From positions 1-64,000 of the forward strand of contig BQMF02000651.1 of NCBI GenBank assembly GCA_027922465.2: DNA of 64,000 nucleotides, given 5' to 3'. Numbering within the stretch: position 1 is the stretch's first letter; each line of letters starts with the position of its first letter. Both the position numbers and the translations under genes were made by a program. Positions 11,929 to 22,105 of the stretch are shown here, piece by piece. The notes under the pieces are model-generated. The model saw nothing but the letters and a program-made list of their open reading frames with translations, was not told the origin of the DNA and ran no database searches. This DNA is from Turritopsis dohrnii (taxonomy: Eukaryota; Cnidaria; Hydrozoa; Anthoathecata; Oceaniidae).

Positions 11929-13030
11929 TTGTTGTCTTTCAATCATTACTTGATTGGGGATTTCAATATGTTTTCTCGTATTTTTCGTAGAACTGCGAAA
12001 AAATCTCACGAATCTACTGATACTGAATTAACAAATACTGAGGAGAATGCTACTCATGATGTCGAGAATGTTACTCATGATGTCGAGAATGTTACTACGA
12101 ATCAACAAACTCCGACCCCTCCCACCCTTACTAGTACTACTGCTTCTACTGGGAAGAGATCTGCTTTGCCTTTGGATAACACACTGCCACCAGCCCCGAA
12201 ATTAGCGAGATACGAGCTCGACGAAAACGAAGATGGTAGAGCCTGGGAGTTGAGAGAAGCCCAGGCTGTTTATCTAAACAAGTACCTATCCAACCACGTT
12301 AATAATCGTCAGATTAAAGAAAAAATCTTGGACGAGTCACCCACTCCGATAAACATCAAGAACGTTCCAGTTTTGGACACACACATAAAGGAGTTGTTAC
12401 AAGAACATTCCAAACTAGATGTGCTTCATAAGGACAAAATGCTCAAAAGCATACACGACAGTGTCCATGCAGTATTGGGTCCTGTGTGCGTTATTTGGGA
12501 CATGATAGAGTCAGAGCGCCAGGCGCTCCTAGACAACAATCAGGAGGACACCTTGGCGGAACCAGCCAGATTATTTGATCAGACCATAATTTTACTTGGT
12601 CAATGCTTTAACGATATTTCTTACCAGCGAAGACTGGGGGTACTGTCCAGCCTCATAACCAGTCAACCTACGGTCAAGGACATTTTGAAAACCCAATCAC
12701 CCAAACTGGATAACCCAGGGAATCCAGAATTGTTTGGACCTTCGTTTGACGAAGAACTCTCGAAAAATTCATCAATTCGATCTAAGGCACGTACAGCCTT
12801 CACAGCACTGAAGAAGCCTCAATCTGCTCCACAGACCCGAGGACGTGGACGTGGTCGTGGTTACCCACGTGGACGATCCCACCATGCGGTGGGTTACAAT
12901 AACAACAGTTACAGTCGTGGTGGCAATTTTTCGGGTGGAAGATGGCCCTTTCGGTGGAGCCCTCGCCTCAGGGGTTCGAGGGGCAGAGGGCAGTCATTCA
13001 ACCAGCAACCCCAAGATGGGTGGAATTCAG
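11929..13030 (+). CDS. DIRS Gag-like protein
   Basis: This is the first part of a 1352-codon open frame (11929-15987). It starts with an acidic, Thr-rich segment with a short duplicated block (HDVENVT twice). A helical central region follows, then an arginine-glycine domain with RGRGRGRGYPRGR and several RGG-like boxes near residues 300-350. RGG tails bind nucleic acid, consistent with a capsid-like Gag of DIRS elements. The frame stays open past this point, but its composition changes to a Ser/Gly-rich shadow of the RT frame, so I end the Gag call where the RT-coding frame becomes protein-like. ATG at 11929 is the first start of the frame; a second in-frame ATG lies at 11968. Confidence 0.75.
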
Positions 13031-15166
13031 GCAACAGAGGAGGTAAGAGATGTTTCCATTCAAAATTTTATTCCACTTCACAAGCTGGGGAAGGTTCATC
13101 CGGCCTTAAGGGGAATGTTTCCGATAATTCCAGAGGGTTACACAAGACCAGTAGGGAAGATCAGGTGTTTCCTCAAGAACTGGGAAGTCTTAACTCAGGA
13201 TCCTCAGGTCCTGGAAGTAGTAAAGGGTTTCTCCATTCCCTTAATGGAGGAACCACTACAGTCCAGAATTCCACCTCCTTGTCCATTGAAAACGGACGAG
13301 ATGAAACTTGTAGACAAAGAGGTGGAGGAGATGCTCCAAAAGGGTGCAATTCAAGAAGTCTCCCCGATACCAGACCAATTCGTAAGCTCGATATTTGTGG
13401 TAGAGAAAAAGGATTCAGGGTATCGTCCGGTCATAAATTTAAAGAAATTGAACCAGTACATCCCTTACCAACACTTCAAGATGGAGTCTTTAGATCTGTT
13501 AAAGGATCTTCTCCAACCCAACGATTTGATGGTGAAAGTGGACCTCAAGGACGCGTATTACTCCGTTCCTCTGAGGAACCACTCACAGAAGTATGTCAGG
13601 TTTCATTGGCGAGGGAAGCTGTATCAATTTCTTTGCCTGTGCTTCGGACTAGCCCCTGCTCCCAGGGTTTTCTCCAAGCTTCTCAAGACTCCAATGACCT
13701 TACTCAGGAGACTGAACATTCGGTTAGTGATCTATTTGGACGATATTTTGATAATGGGTCAATCAAAGGAGGAAATAGAGATTGCCAGGGACTCATTGAT
13801 TTTCGTGCTACAGTGTCTAGGTTTCACTATAAACATGAAAAAGTCTGTGCTGACACCAGCTTGCCTTATGGAATTTCTAGGGGTAGTGATAGACTCGAAA
13901 AAGATGATGCTCTTCTTGCCAGAGAAGAAGAAATTAGGCATAATTGCCATGTGTCAATCTGTCATGGAGAAAAAAGAGGTTTCTCTGAGGACTCTTGCAA
14001 AGATTATAGGGAAACTGTCATCTTCAGCAGTAGCGGTTCTTCCTGCCCCACTTCATCTCAGGATCCTTCAGCAGACCCAGATAAGGGCTTGGCTTGCCAA
14101 CAACGATTTCGAAACAAAGGTAGAGGTATCAGAGGAGATGAAGGAGGAGCTCTCGTGGTGGGTGGAAAACCTACATCTGAGCAACGGGAAGAGATTGGAC
14201 TCTCCTTATCCGGATCTAGTGATAGCGTCCGACGCCTCGAAGGAAGGTTGGGGTGCAGTCTGTCGTGGTCAGAGAACAGGGGGACCTTGGTCTCCACTGG
14301 AGAGGGACACTCATATCAACATACTAGAGCTCAAAGCGTCATTATTGGCTGTGAGGACCTTTCTAAGAATCTTTCCCTCTACAAGGTTTCTTCATCTCCA
14401 GATGGACAATCTCACAGCTCTGTCCTATGTTGCCAAGCAGGGGGGTACTCGGAATCAGGAACTTTGTCTGTTGACCAAGGAATTATGGAACCTTCTGTTG
14501 TCGAAAGGGATCACAGTTACAGTAGAGTATCTTCCGGGGGTTCTAAATGTTATAGCCGACTACGAGTCTCGCCATATCCAGGACTCAAGCGAGTGGATGC
14601 TTTGTCCAACAATGTTCAAACAGGTGTGTCAAGTTCTGGGGATGCCAGAAGTAGATCTATTTGCTTCCAGAGTCTCTCATCAGGTCCCAAAGTATTTCGC
14701 TTGGAAGCTGGATCCATTCAGCATAGGGAGGGACGCCTTTCAGACAAGGTGGTCTCAGCTCCGAGGTTATGCCTTTCCCCCTTTCTCTCTGATAGGAAGG
14801 GTTTTGAGGAAAGTAGAGGTAGATCAAGCAACACTCATTTTGGTAACTCCAGTGTGGCAGGGTCAACCATGGTTCCCCAAGCTTCTCCAACTATCAATAA
14901 GGAACCCAATACTTTTACCGTTTCAGAGGGATATGTTGAAAAATCCAAGAAACGAGAGTCATCCATTGTTGTTAAACAACAGTCTAAGGTTAGCGGTCTG
15001 GTTGGTATCAGGGAAATCGGATTTGATTTTGAACTATCAGAAGGGGCTTCCAACCTTATCAAATCTTCCCGGAGGAAGGGTACAAGGTCTCGTTACCAGT
15101 ACGCCTGGACTAAGTGGTCTGGCTGGTGTTCGGGAAGACAAGTTGATCCTGTTCGATGCCCTGTAG
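12845..15166 (+). CDS. DIRS reverse transcriptase, RNase H and methyltransferase-like polyprotein
   Basis: This 773-codon frame is +1 relative to Gag. It contains RT motifs MVKVDLKDAYYSVPL, CFGLAPAPRVFSKLL and VIYLDDILIMG (YLDD catalytic box). RNase H follows with VIASDASKEGWGAV, INILELKA and QMDNLTALSYV. After it comes the block PEVDLFASR ... YAFPPFSLIGRVL ... LVTPVWQGQPWFP, shared by DIRS1-type elements and usually described as a Dam-like methyltransferase region. All listed catalytic residues are present. The first ~100 residues overlap the RGG part of Gag, so translation probably needs a frameshift or internal start. The end overlaps the recombinase frame by about 110 bases. Confidence 0.9.
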   Translation: MDVVVVTHVDDPTMRWVTITTVTVVVAIFRVEDGPFGGALASGVRGAEGSHSTSNPKMGGIQATEEVRDVSIQNFIPLHKLGKVHPALRGMFPIIPEGYTRPVGKIRCFLKNWEVLTQDPQVLEVVKGFSIPLMEEPLQSRIPPPCPLKTDEMKLVDKEVEEMLQKGAIQEVSPIPDQFVSSIFVVEKKDSGYRPVINLKKLNQYIPYQHFKMESLDLLKDLLQPNDLMVKVDLKDAYYSVPLRNHSQKYVRFHWRGKLYQFLCLCFGLAPAPRVFSKLLKTPMTLLRRLNIRLVIYLDDILIMGQSKEEIEIARDSLIFVLQCLGFTINMKKSVLTPACLMEFLGVVIDSKKMMLFLPEKKKLGIIAMCQSVMEKKEVSLRTLAKIIGKLSSSAVAVLPAPLHLRILQQTQIRAWLANNDFETKVEVSEEMKEELSWWVENLHLSNGKRLDSPYPDLVIASDASKEGWGAVCRGQRTGGPWSPLERDTHINILELKASLLAVRTFLRIFPSTRFLHLQMDNLTALSYVAKQGGTRNQELCLLTKELWNLLLSKGITVTVEYLPGVLNVIADYESRHIQDSSEWMLCPTMFKQVCQVLGMPEVDLFASRVSHQVPKYFAWKLDPFSIGRDAFQTRWSQLRGYAFPPFSLIGRVLRKVEVDQATLILVTPVWQGQPWFPKLLQLSIRNPILLPFQRDMLKNPRNESHPLLLNNSLRLAVWLVSGKSDLILNYQKGLPTLSNLPGGRVQGLVTSTPGLSGLAGVREDKLILFDAL

Positions 15167-15987
15167 CCGAAATTTTAAACTTCTTGGCAGATCTTTTTGA
15201 CCAGGGGTTACAGTATAATACAATTGCAGGTTACAGATCTGCGATTTCTGCCTACCATGATCCTGTTGATGGGACTAAGGTTGGTAGTCATCCTAAGGTT
15301 ACTACTTTAATGACCGGTGTGTTCAACGAAAGATGCCCAAAACCTAGATTTTGCTTTGTTTGGGATGTTGAGACTGTTCTTAGATACTTGAAGTCATTGG
15401 GTAATGATTTGTCAGATAAGATGCTTACTCTGAAAGTCACTATGCTCTTAGCCTTAACTTCGGTGTGCAGGGCACATGAAATCAAGTTTCTGGACAAGGA
15501 TTATATGGTTACCACAAATGAAAAAGTTGTGTTTCATTTTGGGGAGGTTACAAAAACTGCCAGACCTGGAAAAATGAAACCACCTGTTGAGTTTGTCGGG
15601 TTTCCTCAGGATCCTATTTTATGTGTCCTTACCAATCTAAACCTATACCTAAAAAGATGCAAAAGCTGGGGAAGGGATAAAGGCCAATTATTGGTTAGTC
15701 ATATTTCTCCCCATGAACCCGTGTCGACTGCTACGGTCTCAAGATGGCTTTTGGAAGTTCTTAGATTTTCGGGTATTGATGTTGAGAAGTTCAAGGGGCA
15801 CTCTACACGGTCAGCTTCTTCCTCAAAGGCTAAAAGTTTGGGCATTTCTACCAAGGAAATTCTAGAACGAGGTCATTGGACTCAAGAGTCAACATTTCAA
15901 AAGTTTTATTTCAAGCCAGTAGAGGGGGAGAGCTCAGACAATGGTTTTCAACGAAAAATTCTTAGCATCTGTCATAAGGGGCTTTGA
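15035..15987 (+). CDS. DIRS tyrosine recombinase
   Basis: This is the last part of the 11929-15987 frame. The N-terminal core-binding part includes SRYQYAWTKWSGWC and GLQYNTIAGYRSAISAY. The catalytic part has box-I arginine in LTSVCRAHEI, HSTRSASSS (HxxR), GHWTQ and the nucleophile tyrosine in STFQKFYFKP. It would join element ends during integration from a circular intermediate. The frame is shared with Gag through about 2 kb of overlap with the RT frame. It could be made from its own start or as a Gag fusion. The stop at 15987 abuts the right inverted repeat. Confidence 0.88.
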
Positions 15988-16084
15988 AGAGAGGTCGATG
16001 TGGGTTTGAGTTATGACCTTTATTTCATGCCAGTCATAGCGGATATTCCAGTATTTATCTGGCGGAGATTTTATCGTCATAAAA
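15988..16084 (+). repeat. DIRS right inverted terminal repeat
   Basis: This is the reverse complement of 11609-11692, starting directly after the recombinase stop codon. Part of it (GAGTTAT ... AGTCATAGCGGATATTCCAGTATTTATCT) recurs in direct orientation near 16488-16540. Confidence 0.85.
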
Positions 16085-16620
16085 TTGAGGATTGTGCAAG
16101 GGCGCGAAGCGCCCGTAGTGCAATCCAGATTTTATAAGATAAAATCGAAGCCTAAAGATAAATACTGCCCACCCGATCCCTACCCGATTACAGCGCCATG
16201 TATCTCACTTTGCTTCTTTTTTCAGGTTATGGGAGTCGTGGTGGTTACGGTCATAATTGATTTGTATTTATTTTGACCTAGATTTTTTGAATAAAAATAT
16301 ACGATATCAGTTCAACCGAACTTATTCATGTTGTCTTTTACCTTTTGTATTTCCTTAATGCTTGCTCGAAAGCTTTACCTTTATTACCTTTTCTTAGTTT
16401 TCGTGATAGGATCGAAGTCTTTATGCCTTTCTTTCAAAATTTACATTAAAAATTTCGACAAAATTATTTCAAAAGATGTTTGGTTTGAGTTATTTCATTT
16501 ATTTCTTGCGAGTCATAGCGGATATTCCAGTATTTATCTTTAGGCTTCGATTTTATCTTATAAAATCTGGATTGCACTACGGGCGCTTCGCGCCCTTGCA
16601 CAATCCTCAATTTTCATTTT
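16083..16620. repeat. DIRS terminal inverted pair with GC-rich hairpin core
   Basis: 16083-16167 and 16536-16620 are reverse complements over about 80 bases. Each contains the palindrome GGGCGCGAAGCGCCC. The 370 bases between carry no credible gene. Such nested complementary segments match the internal complementary region of DIRS elements, which restores end sequence during circle formation. Confidence 0.8.
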
Positions 16621-16680
16621 TATGTAATGTATTATACTGCCGAACCGCTGCGTACCTTCCTCCGCTCTTTTGATTTTTCA

Positions 16681-17004
16681 GCACTCTCCATCCTGGAGGT
16701 TGTTAGGGTGAGGGCTTCGGTTGGGATTATGGTTATATTATCTCCTAGATGAAGAGCCATCTGTTAAAAAAATATGGCAGATGCATTTGTGGGGGGGAAT
16801 CGTATAATTGAACTTTTCTCTTGAAAGCTTGCAATTTAACCATATTCATATCTTTAAATGTATCTTCTATTACTTTGTCTCGTACTATTTGCTGATAAAA
16901 AGTGGACGAAGGGGTTTTTTAATAAGTTGATGCCATTATCATTATACCATTTATCTGCATTTATCAGGATCCTGGCAAGTAGTACAGGATCTCTCAGTCA
17001 GTTA
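16681..17004. other. Intron spacer with dispersed repeat piece
   Basis: There is no gene here. The stretch about 16803-16890 (TTGAACTTTTCTCTTGAAAGC, then CCATATTCATATCTTT) recurs at 33195-33275 with scattered changes, so it is part of an unclassified interspersed repeat. Confidence 0.5.
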
Positions 17005-17444
17005 GGTACATATCTCTAAAATGGAAATAATTTCCATATGGGGAAAGAGTTTCCAGATAAGGAAAGTTCCAATACAAATAAGGAAATTTTTTCTAGAAGC
17101 ACTATCAACGCAACGACAAAAGCGACCATGAGTTTGCAAAGCTTAGTCTACCATTATGGTTCGGTTGTTTCCAAATCTGGAAATCCTATCAAAAAAGAGT
17201 TTTGTCTTCGAATTTCTTCGGTAGATTTCTTTACACCTCCGGATAAAAGTTCACATATCTCCCAACTATTGTTTTGATCTTCGATTAAATGGTCGGTCTT
17301 CAGCGCGCAACTTCGGAAATGGAAAAACCTATTTTTGATTTCCTTTTCTGGAAATAATTTCCTTATTTGAGCCTTAGTTTTTTTTCCTCATCTGGAAATT
17401 CTTTCCCCATAATGGAAATTATTTCCGTTTTAGAGATATGTACC
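17005..17444. mobile_element. MITE with GGTACATATCTCTA terminal inverted repeats
   Basis: The ends GGTACATATCTCTAAAA and TTTTAGAGATATGTACC are inverted. The match runs inward about 55 bases (GGAAATAATTTCC, GGGGAAAGA and so on) with small differences. The interior has no transposase. I could not identify a clear target duplication. It is a non-autonomous DNA element in the gene 1 intron. Confidence 0.8.
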
Positions 17445-17822
17445 AGACTGTCAGTTTTAATGATAATAGCCGCCAAGGCGGCGTCGCTCGCCGCCCATAT
17501 CTACCTGCTCTGTATCACTATATCAATAAACGTCAAATTTCCTTATAAACGGCTCATACAACTCGGAAAAGATTCCAAGTCACAACCTCTGGTGTGCAGT
17601 CAGTGTTATATCAACAATCAATCAGTGTGTTACATAACTATTTTTCAGGTTTTTCATTATGTGTTATACTTATTTATTTTTTAAAATCAATCGTTGATCA
17701 GTACAACAATAGAGTGCCTGCTCCCCTTACCGCTATGTGCCGCTTGTCGCTAATTTTGAGTCCGATGGTTTATTTCCTTCATTTATATAAAGACAACAAA
17801 TCAAACCAAACTAATTATTATA
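17445..17822. other. Intron spacer
   Basis: No exon or element can be supported. A short GC-rich hairpin (GCCGCCAAGGCGGC near 17470) is the only structure noted. Confidence 0.4.
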
Positions 17823-19227
17823 TGTGACGTTCCAGAGGATTTTGATAACAAACGATATTAACGTTAATATCGTTATTATCGTTAATATCGTTAATGGAAC
17901 TACAGAGTATATAACGTTATTATCGTTAATATCGCTAATATCGTTAATATCGTTAATATGGTAAGAGCACAGATTACCGTTACTATCGTCAAAAAGTTTT
18001 GTTCAAGACATTTGTTTATACATTTCACATACGTGTGTCGTTTTATGAAGTTCTAAAATAACCGTGATTTAATTATTATTTTGCCAAATAGCAATCAATT
18101 CAAAACAAACTCGCTTGTTCATGACATGATAAACTCTGATTCATTCAATTATGACACGCGGACATATATTTTTCTAGAAATAACAAAGCACTTTTTTTTT
18201 ATTTGTTATTCCTGTACCTTCAGCACAAATTTAAAAAGCCACTTTAAAATACCGTGTCATTTGATTTGGTATAATGTACTATTTTCAAATGTACATTTGC
18301 AGGTAGCACGCGTTTGTGTATTAAATTGAACTTAATTAGCTGGTTCTTATATTCATTTGGAGATTAAAGATACAGAAGTAAGTTCGAAAGCAGGCACGAG
18401 TAGAGACCGTCTGCTATAATTCTTTTTTCTGAATTGTTCGACGGGTTGCCATTCTATAAGCTCTTGGGAAAAAAACTTTATATACATTATTTAAGACACG
18501 TTACATTAAAGTTTTTTCGATAGCAAAACTTTTATTATTATTCTTTCGAAAGACATTTCACTTGCACTGGGTGAAGATGTACCCTTAATTAAATTGATCG
18601 CAACGTTTTCAGTGATCATTATTGATTTTTGTCATTTCGTCGATAATGTTTTCAGGTTCAACATTGGGATGAAGGACGAATGTAGGAAGGGACGAATGAA
18701 AAACATTTTAACGTCGGCTTGACGAGTTGCAAATGTTCTCTTTTGAAATACTCACCTTCGTTTAAAAATAACATTACCTGTTTCCTTCAGTTTGTTATGA
18801 AGTTTATGTGAAAGGTTGTCTGAAAGTTGTGTTTACACAGGGCTCTAAAACTTTACTTGAGGGTAATTCTAAAATTGAATTTCTTACGCCGTAATCAAGC
18901 GAAAGAAAGATTAATATACACGAAATGGTTTCCTTGTCACAAATAAAATGATCACTCACATGTTTAATATTAATGTTATTATCGTTAATATCAAAAATAT
19001 AGTTTTTTTCTTACTATAATTTCGTAATTATAGTATATATAATATATATACCGATAATAGCGATAATAACGATATTAACGATATTAACGATAATAGCGCT
19101 ATTAACTATAATAACGCAACGATAATTATTAGCGATAATATCGCTAATTCTATTGTTTTATTAACGATATTATCGTTAATAATTATCGTTAATATCGTTT
19201 GTTATCAAATTCCCCTGGAACGTCACA
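17823..19227. mobile_element. 1.4-kb MITE with TGTGACGTTCC ends and ATCGTTA-rich subterminal arrays
   Basis: Left end TGTGACGTTCCAG and right end CTGGAACGTCACA are inverted. The match extends about 40 bases through TTTGATAACAAACGATATTAACG. TATA flanks both sides (17819-17822 and 19228-19231), consistent with a TA or TATA target duplication. Both subterminal zones contain many copies of short words such as ATCGTTAAT, about ten on the left and about ten in inverse orientation on the right (19045-19195). No transposase frame is present. Confidence 0.85.
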
Positions 19228-19959
19228 TATATCTAAGAGTATCTTCGCTATCATTCTCATTCAGCCATCGTTATGGAAAGTTTCAAAGTGAATTGCCGAA
19301 TACTTACTGATTAATAGAGTAAAATCTAACACCGGGTCGCGATCATTGTGAAAATAATATTAAAAATGGCTTCCTCGAAAAATAAATGCTTCAACATTCA
19401 GTGTCATAAATAACGGAGCATATCGATTCCTTGTTATTCCTCTGCTGTCTTGAATGCTACCAACATCTGAGATTGTATCCACACAAACAGTTTTCTTGTA
19501 TATATTGTATACGCGAGCAAATCATCTAAAATTTACAGCAAGGTAATTCTGTAACCACGTGTCCTTTCTCCGCTATAGCAACAAAATTTGTTCTTGTTAG
19601 CACTGATTTCAGCTTGATTATTCAAACAGTTACATTTTGCAGATATTCAATTAGCGTGAAATCCCATGTTGATATCACCCATAGATTTATCGTTCAAGAA
19701 AACGTGAAACTTGTTTCGTAGACCTTTTCACCCAAAGGACCCATTGTCATTAAAAAACTTTTATTGTGTTAACGCTTTTTAACAATTGCGTTGAATTCCG
19801 TAGGATCATTCTAGCGTGTATCCTCCGCATGTTGAAAATCTCCACCACAAGTATAGAAACAATTGATTTCATATGTTGCGAGTGTAAAAAATAATTCAAT
19901 ATATACATGTTTTTATTTTGTTTTTTTTTTAAATGAGTTGCTCCCTGCAAGGCAGAAAG
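19228..19959. other. Intron spacer
   Basis: No coding exon or inverted repeat is supported between the MITE and the 3' end of the LINE. It is AT-rich with short A/T runs. Confidence 0.4.
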
Positions 19960-20025
19960 CTACAAGATGAGAAAAGGAAGAACAGTTATAAAGACAGATG
20001 AGAAGGATGAGAAAAGGAAGAAGAG

Positions 20026-21912
20026 TTATAAAGACAGAGCAAGGTGGCAGTTAACCTTGGATTTAAAAGATTGCAGATCATACTCAGCAGGAAAACAACT
20101 ATGAGGGAGAGAATTCCAGAGGTAAGCAGTCCGAGGGAAGAAGCTAGATGAATAAAAGTTCTTATGGCAAGTTGGGACCTGAACAGTCAAAGGATGAGAA
20201 TTCGAAGAGAGACGAGTGTTCCGAGAGAAAGTCTTAGGAGATGGAGTCAGTTGATGCAAGTCATCCGAACAATGCCCATGAAAGTATTTATAGAAAAGAG
20301 ACAGGGAAGCAACATTTCTCTGATGTGAGAGGGGGTGAAGATTGGCACAAAGATCAGGGCCAACTAAGTTAACTAAGCGCTTCCGAATACAATCGAGAAG
20401 ATGAAGACAATGAGCAGAGGCTCCAGCCCAAAGGTGGCAGCAGTACTCAAGACAAGGGCGAATAGTGGCCTTAAACATGTAAACGATAGATTTAGCTGAA
20501 AGTAAGTGACGGATCCGAAAAAGTGAGCCAACCTTCATAGCAGCAGATTTAGCAATGGACTCGATGTAAGAATTCCATGCGAAATTCTTTGTGAAGGTTA
20601 AACCTAAAAGACGAACCTGAGATGACTCTGCAAGCTCTCTTCCATTCATAAGAACAGAAGGAATTACAGGATTCAGCTTAGTTTTCGAAGCATTGAAGGA
20701 AACCAACCATTTCTGACCCCATTCAACTACTATCCTAAGATCGTCCTCCAACTCAGCAGCCATTTCAACCTTATCAAACAAGTCCTTAGTCCTTTCAAGA
20801 GACGAGTAAAGAGTAGTGTCGCCAGCGTAGATAGCAAGTTTACTGAGAATACAATCGAGAAGGTCGTTGATGAAAATGAGAAAGAGGGTTGGACCAAGGA
20901 CAGAACCTTGAGGCACCCCTGAATTAATAGAGTAAGAAGAAGACGAATGACCATCGAGAACCACCTTAATACTCCTGCCACTGAGAAAGGACTTAATAAG
21001 ATTCAAGAGTGAACCAGAAATGCCATAAGACTACAACTTGTGAAGAAGGCCACGATGCCAAACCTTGTCGAATGCCTTGGAGATGTCAAGAGCAATAGCT
21101 TGTGTCTCACCACAATCATTGAGGGACTGACATACACGTTCGGAGATGACGGTCAGAGCATCAGCAGTGGAATGACCAGAACGGAAACCATACTGGTGAT
21201 CAGAGAACAGATGAAGAGATTCTAGATGATGGGTGATGGAAGAGTTGATCAATGATTCGAAGACCTTACTTATAATAGAGAGAAGACTAATGGGACGATA
21301 GCATAAAGGGTCCGATCCATCACCAGAGTTTTTGAAAACAGGCACAACAGAAGCAATCTTCCAACAAGAAGGAAAACAAGATTCATCGATGCACTTCCTG
21401 AATAGCCTACAGAGTATGGGAGAGAGTTCAGGCGAGCATTTTTGCAGAACGATTACAGGGATTTCGTCGGGACCAGTAGCCTTAGAAGAGTCAAGAGAAC
21501 TAATAACATCCGAAACCGTCTTGGGAGTTATGTTCAGAGAAGACAAATCCACGTCAGTTCTGGGGTCAATATCGGGCAAAACATGACCAGTGTCATCAAG
21601 AGTGGAGTTCCTGCTGAACTGTTTAGCAAAGAGCTCTGCCTTACTAACAGCAGATGTCAACACCTCAGGACCATTGAAGAGTGGTGGAATCAAAGACTTA
21701 CCCTTATTAGAAAAGCTCCGATAGATACGCCAGAAATCACGAGACCCAATAGATTCAGATATAAGCCGATCATGGACCAGATTTCGAAAGGTGCGTTTAG
21801 CCTCCTCAATGACTTTTTTACAGTTGTTGCTAGCTCTGGTGAAAAGACGCCTCTTGTCTTCACTACTACAACGTTGATAACGATGGAAACAAAAAATGAT
21901 TACGATGGGCAA
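20026..21912 (-). pseudogene. LINE A reverse transcriptase, broken
   Basis: The upstream frame (21912-21031) carries KATGPDEIPVIVLQKC, YRPISLLSIISKVFESL, HQYGFRSGHSTADAL and ALDISKAFDKVWHRGLL. The downstream frame (21006-20026) carries SGVPQGSVLGPTLFLIFIND and IYAGDTTLYSS. A frame break lies at about 21005-21031. The catalytic YADD box reads YAGD: the first aspartate codon is GGC instead of GAC, which should kill polymerase activity. The C-terminal part with SIVYMFKATIRPCLEYCCHLW is preserved. Confidence 0.88.
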
Positions 21913-22105
21913 TTGCAGCAGAAATGGCTGGAGAGAACCAGGGTGTAGAGTGAGGTTTTACCTGATATTTACGAGAAGGAACAAATTCATCAATACCAAC
22001 CTGAAACCAAGAAGAGATCTCCACTGCACACCTCTCTGCATCACAGGCAAAGATATGATCAACCGGCAGATCACGAATCAAATCTCGAAAGCTGTCCCAG
22101 TCACC
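21866..22105 (-). pseudogene. LINE A linker between endonuclease and RT
   Basis: The frame reads RDLPVDHIFACDAERCAVEISSWF and then KPHSTPWFSPAISAA, the typical connector between endonuclease and RT in these LINEs. It begins directly at the 3' end of the nested LINE B and supports the nested-insertion model. Confidence 0.75.

Larger units (their letters stand above)
11580..16680 (+). mobile_element. DIRS-type tyrosine-recombinase retrotransposon, apparently complete
   Basis: It carries a Gag-like region, RT/RNase H plus methyltransferase-like region, and a tyrosine recombinase, all open without stops, flanked by inverted repeats. The left repeat (about 11609-11692) is the reverse complement of about 15988-16084, with few mismatches. 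A second inverted pair (16083-16167 and 16536-16620) lies at the right end, as expected for the split inverted terminal repeats and internal complementary region of DIRS elements. DIRS elements integrate by YR through circular DNA and leave no target duplication; none is seen. It sits in the large intron of gene 1, in sense orientation. Exact outer ends are uncertain by some tens of bases. Confidence 0.9.

Noticed and set aside
13030..15035. Middle of the 1352-codon frame as a protein domain
   Set aside because: It overlaps the RT/RNase H frame, has no recognisable motif and a Ser/Gly/Arg-rich composition expected of an out-of-frame reading.
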